Source of the DNA: an uncultured Collinsella sp.
Lineage (GTDB): Bacteria > Actinomycetota > Coriobacteriia > Coriobacteriales > Coriobacteriaceae
Reading direction: 5' to 3'
DNA length: 16,399 nt
Assembly (NCBI GenBank): GCA_937950325.1
Contig: CALFDJ010000007.1
Span: forward strand, 1-16,399
The notes beneath the pieces were generated by a model, which did no database searches, was not told where the DNA came from, and was given only the letters and a program-made list of their open reading frames with translations. The translations under genes were made by a program, and so were the position numbers. Shown here one piece after another: positions 14,101-16,399 of the stretch (positions are counted from its first letter, which is position 1; every line of letters starts with the position of its first letter).

Positions 14101-15019
14101 TTGGAACTTTGTTGCCGCTTGGTTGCACGTCTATAAGACGCCTGATGAGACCGGACTTAGAGTCAGTGATCTTTACTGGCTTATTCGTTCCCATAAACAG
14201 AAACGCATTAAACCGATTCGAATAGGTACTTTTAAACTTCTCGTTCACCGTCATAAGCTCGTGAGATACAAGACTGTTCAACCTAGTATTATCTTCAATC
14301 CTACTAAGGTCGCCATCGTGCTGGATTGCAACGAGAGGATTTGTCTTGAAGGCTTCAAGGGCGAACGAATTGCTTGATGAACCGAGGGCTTTTGCATCAA
14401 ACACTGAGTAATAGCCTTCAAACAGCATCTGAATGACATTAAGAATCGTGGATTTTCCGGTTCCGGCAGCTCCGTATAAAACCAGGAATTTTTGTACTGT
14501 CTTGGAATCTCCAGCGACCACCGACCCGATTGCCCATTCGATCTTAGCACGCTCTTCTGGTTCGTAAAGAACTGATACAAGTCGATCGTAAGAAGGACAT
14601 CTTCCTCCCTCCAGAGGATAGGAGAGTCTTTTGCTTGCATAATCCTCCTTACAAATGGGCGAGTTTGAAAATATCAGCTTCTCATCAAGTTGGTGAAAGT
14701 TGTCACGACTCTGACGCTGACAGTACTTGTGCCATCGGTCAATCGTACCCGTATCCGAATCCCACATATAGAGTCGAATCGGAGGGTTATCATCGAATGT
14801 TGCCTTGTTTTCTTCGATGAAAATATCAATCTCGTGATCGACTAGGTCAATTACATCTTGCTCATCTGTAGACCACAACCCCTTCGATTCAACCCATACA
14901 GCATAGAAATCTCCTCCTCGAATCATTAAATCGGATGACTTTTTAATAATAAACTTCGGATAGACTTCTATACGGCCACTTTTTTGTCGTCGAGTTGCTA
15001 TTTTAAGAAAATCTAGCAT
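11102..15019 (-). CDS. Fused SF3 helicase, PrimPol and family B DNA polymerase (replisome protein)
   Basis: 1305 residues, one uninterrupted frame. Residues 1-300: D5_N-like region and SF3 helicase, with Walker A GAAGTGKS (183-190), acidic motif HDGD (234-237), sensor MGTNKP (N279) and GLIRRL (R293, R294). Residues about 490-600: archaeo-eukaryotic primase-polymerase core, with VIDFDIPD (D508, D510), GKGIHLH (H545, H547) and HVEIK. Residues about 695-870: DEDDy 3'-5' exonuclease, with FFDVEVF (D703, E705), NRKYDNH (D752) and YCVND (Y837, D841). Residues about 930-1200: PolB, with motif A DVASLHPHSII (D943), motif B KIAINSVYG (1009-1017) and motif C HIKTDS (D1065), where the first Asp is Lys. 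It should unwind, prime, copy and proofread the phage genome. The ATG at 15019 has GGGAGG 11 bases upstream. The domain order is unusual: helicase before primase. Confidence 0.9.
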   Translation of the reverse strand: MLDFLKIATRRQKSGRIEVYPKFIIKKSSDLMIRGGDFYAVWVESKGLWSTDEQDVIDLVDHEIDIFIEENKATFDDNPPIRLYMWDSDTGTIDRWHKYCQRQSRDNFHQLDEKLIFSNSPICKEDYASKRLSYPLEGGRCPSYDRLVSVLYEPEERAKIEWAIGSVVAGDSKTVQKFLVLYGAAGTGKSTILNVIQMLFEGYYSVFDAKALGSSSNSFALEAFKTNPLVAIQHDGDLSRIEDNTRLNSLVSHELMTVNEKFKSTYSNRFNAFLFMGTNKPVKITDSKSGLIRRLIDVQPSGNKVPNSEYKKLMSQIPFELGAIAKHCLDFYKDNPNRYDNYIPTIMLGASNDFYNFMVESYFTFKDEDGVTLKVAWEMYKTFCDDANVPYPLPRRQFREELRTYFREYSDIYTNENGDAKKNYFYGFKSQMLDVVDISKEPVEKEDLIEFKKQKSIFDETYSDCLAQYATKDGTPRRSWDSVDSKLSELDTSKLHYVRVPANHIVIDFDIPDESGEKSFEKNLREASKWPKTYAELSKSGKGIHLHYIYKGNPDKLSTLYKDHVEIKVFSGKSSLRRKLTLCNDLPIAVISSGLPLKEDKVVNFDTVKNEKQLRRMIKKNLGKEYHPNTKPSIDFIFKLLEDAYRSGMPYDVEDMRNSVIVFAAQSSHQSDYCLKKVSQMKFKSEEPSEARRNDEQPIVFFDVEVFPNLFVLVYKAAGDKQTPVKLINPTSNDIEKLLNFRLVGFNNRKYDNHILYGRLIGYSNARLYQLSQDMIERKTGFFGEAYNISYTDIFDFASKKQGLKKWEIELGIHHQELGLPWDKPVDEKMWTKVAEYCVNDVTATEAVWNHLQGDFTAREILADLAGMSVNDTTNQLTTRIIFGNEKHPQLVYTDLSEEFPGYSYEFGDDNKPHNMYRGVDLGFGGYVYAQREMYTGDTALLDVASLHPHSIIALNLFGKYTEHFADLVNARIHIKHGDFEAVRHMFGGRLAKYLDDESTAKQLTQALKIAINSVYGLTSASFDNPFRDPRNKNNIVALRGALFMKTLQDEVADRGFTVVHIKTDSIKIANATPEIIQFCFDFAKKYGYTFEHEATYDRICLVNDAVYIARYSKDENINGSHAGKWTATGKQFQVPYVFKTLFSKEPITFEDKCESFQVKSALYLDMNEDVALEENVEKAILKEIEYRDKRDVVDDFIGYKNPVFKEVSDDELRSMIDNSHNYIFVGRVGQFCPITPGCGGGLLMREQNGNYYAATGTKGYRWLESEMVRELGKEDDIDLKYYRKLVDEAVKSISQYGDFEAFVA

Positions 15020-15073
15020 CGCATTGGCTACCTCCCTTCTAGCTTATAGAAATTGATTAAAATATAAAACCTT

Positions 15074-15562
15074 CTAGTCCTCGAAGATTATACGATGACG
15101 AAGGTATGCAATATCGTCTGCGAGCTTACGCCTCTTTTCAATTCTCTCGTTCCGCTCCTTCTCGCGAGTCTCCATCGTGATTTCGTTCTTTCGGAAGTAG
15201 GCATCGTCCAGAAGCTTGCAAAGAGCAGAATATCCCTGTCCATCGGTGGCCTTCTTAATCACACAAAGGAGAAGGCCGATTACCGGATCATACGAATCCT
15301 CGTCGTGACACTTAATGGTTGTCTTGCTTCCATCATGCCAGATCACGGTCGTGGCAGGATCGTTGTAAATAACCTTCTTAATTCCAGAAATATAACCCGA
15401 GGTTCTTCTCTCTCCACACGAATCGTAATATCTTCTTGTCGCATTTCGAATAAGCTTATCGAGATCAAAGTTATCAATCATAACATACTCCTCATCACGA
15501 AATATAATTTTGTCTCCGAGTGCATAATGGTTTTTATTGTAAGCGAAATCAGTCAATACCAT
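15074..15562 (-). CDS. Conserved phage protein of unknown function
   Basis: 162 residues. The central block VIYNDPATTVIWHDGSKTTI followed by DSYDPVIGLLLCVIKKATDG recurs in many phages as far as I recall, without an assigned function. The N-terminus contains a beta-rich segment (YALGDKIIFRDEEYVMID); the C-terminal 45 residues are a charged, probably coiled-coil helix (TREKERNERIEKRRKLADD). No catalytic motif is seen. The ATG at 15562 overlaps the upstream gene by 14 bases, with GGGG upstream. It directly precedes the replication protein gene, so the two are co-transcribed. Confidence 0.75.
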   Translation of the reverse strand: MVLTDFAYNKNHYALGDKIIFRDEEYVMIDNFDLDKLIRNATRRYYDSCGERRTSGYISGIKKVIYNDPATTVIWHDGSKTTIKCHDEDSYDPVIGLLLCVIKKATDGQGYSALCKLLDDAYFRKNEITMETREKERNERIEKRRKLADDIAYLRHRIIFED

Positions 15563-15752
15563 TTTTAAACCCCAATCGGCATCTGGTCAGTGACCACGCC
15601 GTCTTATCGAGACACTGAAACAAATAGTATTGCTTCTCTGTTGTTACAACCTTTATTGTTGGAACACTAGATTCTTTAACCGGAACCCACTTTTCAATTA
15701 CTAATCGTGGAAACAATTCTTGAAATAAGTCGACAAGCTGTCTTGATGTCAT
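15549..15752 (-). CDS. Small protein of unknown function
   Basis: 67 residues, MTSRQLVDLFQELFPRLVIE at the start and LGFKNGID at the end, with a central stretch TIKVVTTEKQYYLFQCLDKT. No membrane helix and no recognised family. The start follows the upstream TAG at once, with GGAG 5 bases before the ATG; the end overlaps the next gene. Small soluble accessory protein in the replication operon. Confidence 0.6.
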   Translation of the reverse strand: MTSRQLVDLFQELFPRLVIEKWVPVKESSVPTIKVVTTEKQYYLFQCLDKTAWSLTRCRLGFKNGID

Positions 15753-16298
15753 CTAATCTCCATCCAGTTCGTTTAGGTAATAGCACATCTGATACCACAA
15801 GTCGACTCGCCTCATGTCTTTCGACTTATCGTGTATGGTAAACGCTCCCCCCTTGCCATTTTTCTTATATGTTCTATTTAAGAAAATATAAATCTTATGT
15901 CCAACAAGAGAAGCGTTAAATACCTCGTCAGTTTGGTTCGAGATACCAATACTCGAGAGCATACTCCAAAACCATTGTGCGGTTCTGTCACCAAGTTTCG
16001 TATTACTCATGATTGTGTCTTCGCATCGATACGCCAATGCCGCAAGCATCTCCAATACGGAACAAGGAGAGTTCCCAAATGTTTCGTCAATGGTCGAACG
16101 AGAAATGCTATACAAATATCCAAATTGGTATCTGAAATTCTTCCCGTCAATCGCTCGGCTTGCATCCTCAGGAATGGTCCAAACAAACTGACAATTATAC
16201 AGATAGTCGAAAAGTTGATAATAAGACTCGTCAAGCCCGTCGCACATCATTTCATAGATCCAGTTAAAGTAATCGTTTAAAATCCGATCACTTATCAT
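15753..16298 (-). CDS. Conserved phage protein of unknown function
   Basis: 181 residues. YQLFDYLYNCQFVWTIPED, CSVLEMLAALAYRCEDTIM, GDRTAQWFWSMLSSIG, FLNRTYKKNGKGGAFTIH and the closing RVDLWYQMCYYLNELDGD are blocks I associate with a widespread phage family that has no assigned function. Mostly helical and Trp/Tyr-rich, soluble. Its ATG overlaps the stop of the upstream partial gene (ATGA), with AAGGAG about 11 bases before it. Its steady place just upstream of the replication protein suggests an early role, but this is inference. Confidence 0.75.
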   Translation of the reverse strand: MISDRILNDYFNWIYEMMCDGLDESYYQLFDYLYNCQFVWTIPEDASRAIDGKNFRYQFGYLYSISRSTIDETFGNSPCSVLEMLAALAYRCEDTIMSNTKLGDRTAQWFWSMLSSIGISNQTDEVFNASLVGHKIYIFLNRTYKKNGKGGAFTIHDKSKDMRRVDLWYQMCYYLNELDGD

Positions 16299-16399
16299 GC
16301 GTAACTGGTCTCCTTAATAATAGGGTGTCGCTCGACAAAACCTTCCCAAGGCTCATCCTGCTTCTCGATAATGTAGATACAGTGGCGAGCATCAGATCG
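16295..16399 (-). CDS. C-terminal end of an unknown gene, cut by the window edge
   Basis: 34 codons open from the right edge to a TGA that overlaps the next gene's start (ATGA). The visible residues include ARHCIYIIEKQDEPWEGFVE and end IIKETSYA. There is too little to assign a family; the tight overlap and the coding-like composition support a real gene continuing to the right. Confidence 0.6.
   Translation of the reverse strand, partial: RSDARHCIYIIEKQDEPWEGFVERHPIIKETSYA

Larger units (their letters stand above)
3281..16120 (-). repeat. Dispersed one-strand KATATTT element, about 50 copies
   Basis: Read on the - strand, GATATTT (about two thirds) or TATATTT recurs about 49 times by eye between 3281 and 16120, at for example 3281, 3439, 4071, 4531, 6564, 6796, 6944, 7191, 7339, 7479, 7849, 8822, 8906, 9034, 10086, 10239, 10357, 10493, 10646, 10790, 11084, 12637, 13372, 13646, 13783, 14821, 15388, 15500 and 16114 (+ strand position of AAATAT). 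The opposite orientation is nearly absent (about 2 found). Copies lie inside genes in all three frames and next to starts. Only two more (2063, 2717) occur in the RNA polymerase-like gene to the left. Confidence 0.7.

Noticed and set aside
3281..16120. KATATTT copies as ordinary -10 promoter boxes
   Set aside because: Most copies lie deep inside genes with no matching -35 box, so calling each a host promoter is not supported. They are listed as one dispersed element instead.

Overview
This window looks like about 16 kb of a double-stranded DNA phage (or prophage) genome joined at its left end to a short piece of bacterial chromosome. Bases 1 to about 434 hold the 3' part of a DUF1003 inner-membrane protein gene on the + strand, visibly richer in G+C than the rest. 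Everything from about 437 to the right edge is a tightly packed, AT-richer run of genes all on the - strand, with TAATG and ATGA overlaps, strong Shine-Dalgarno sites and one tRNA. Its families (DUF3310, an EEVPF-tailed SSB, an SF3 helicase, PrimPol and PolB domains, VRR-NUC, a DFDGD RNA polymerase-like protein) are typical of tailed phages of gut bacteria. The host cannot be named from sequence alone; a Firmicutes or Actinobacteria gut bacterium is my guess.

In transcription order (right to left) the layout is: the tail of an unknown gene at the right edge and three conserved phage proteins of unknown role (15074-16399); a 1305-residue replication protein joining an SF3 helicase, an archaeo-eukaryotic primase-polymerase and a proofreading family B DNA polymerase (11102-15019); an SSB (10567-11079); a doubtful broken ORF (10230-10511); an SF2 helicase (8911-10227); a block of small accessory genes (zinc-binding, membrane, DUF3310, HTH) with a tRNA-Leu(UAA) (5195-8996); an AT-rich control or origin-like region full of palindromes and inverted repeats (4799-5194); two overlapping HTH regulators; two PD-(D/E)XK nucleases (VRR-NUC and RecB/Cas4-like); a 917-residue protein with the RNA polymerase double-psi beta-barrel signature; and a small conserved phage gene cut at the junction with the chromosomal piece.

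Together the right-hand two thirds encode most of a self-contained replication and recombination apparatus: unwinding, priming and synthesis in one polypeptide, plus SSB, a second helicase and two nucleases. The left end begins the transcription or structural side.

Two things stand out. One is the single-chain helicase-primase-polymerase with inverted domain order. The other is about 50 copies of a short element, KATATTT (mostly GATATTT), in one orientation only, spread through coding and non-coding sequence from about 3.28 kb to the right edge, in all three codon frames and at unusually regular intervals. It is nearly absent from the opposite strand and sparse in the RNA polymerase-like gene.
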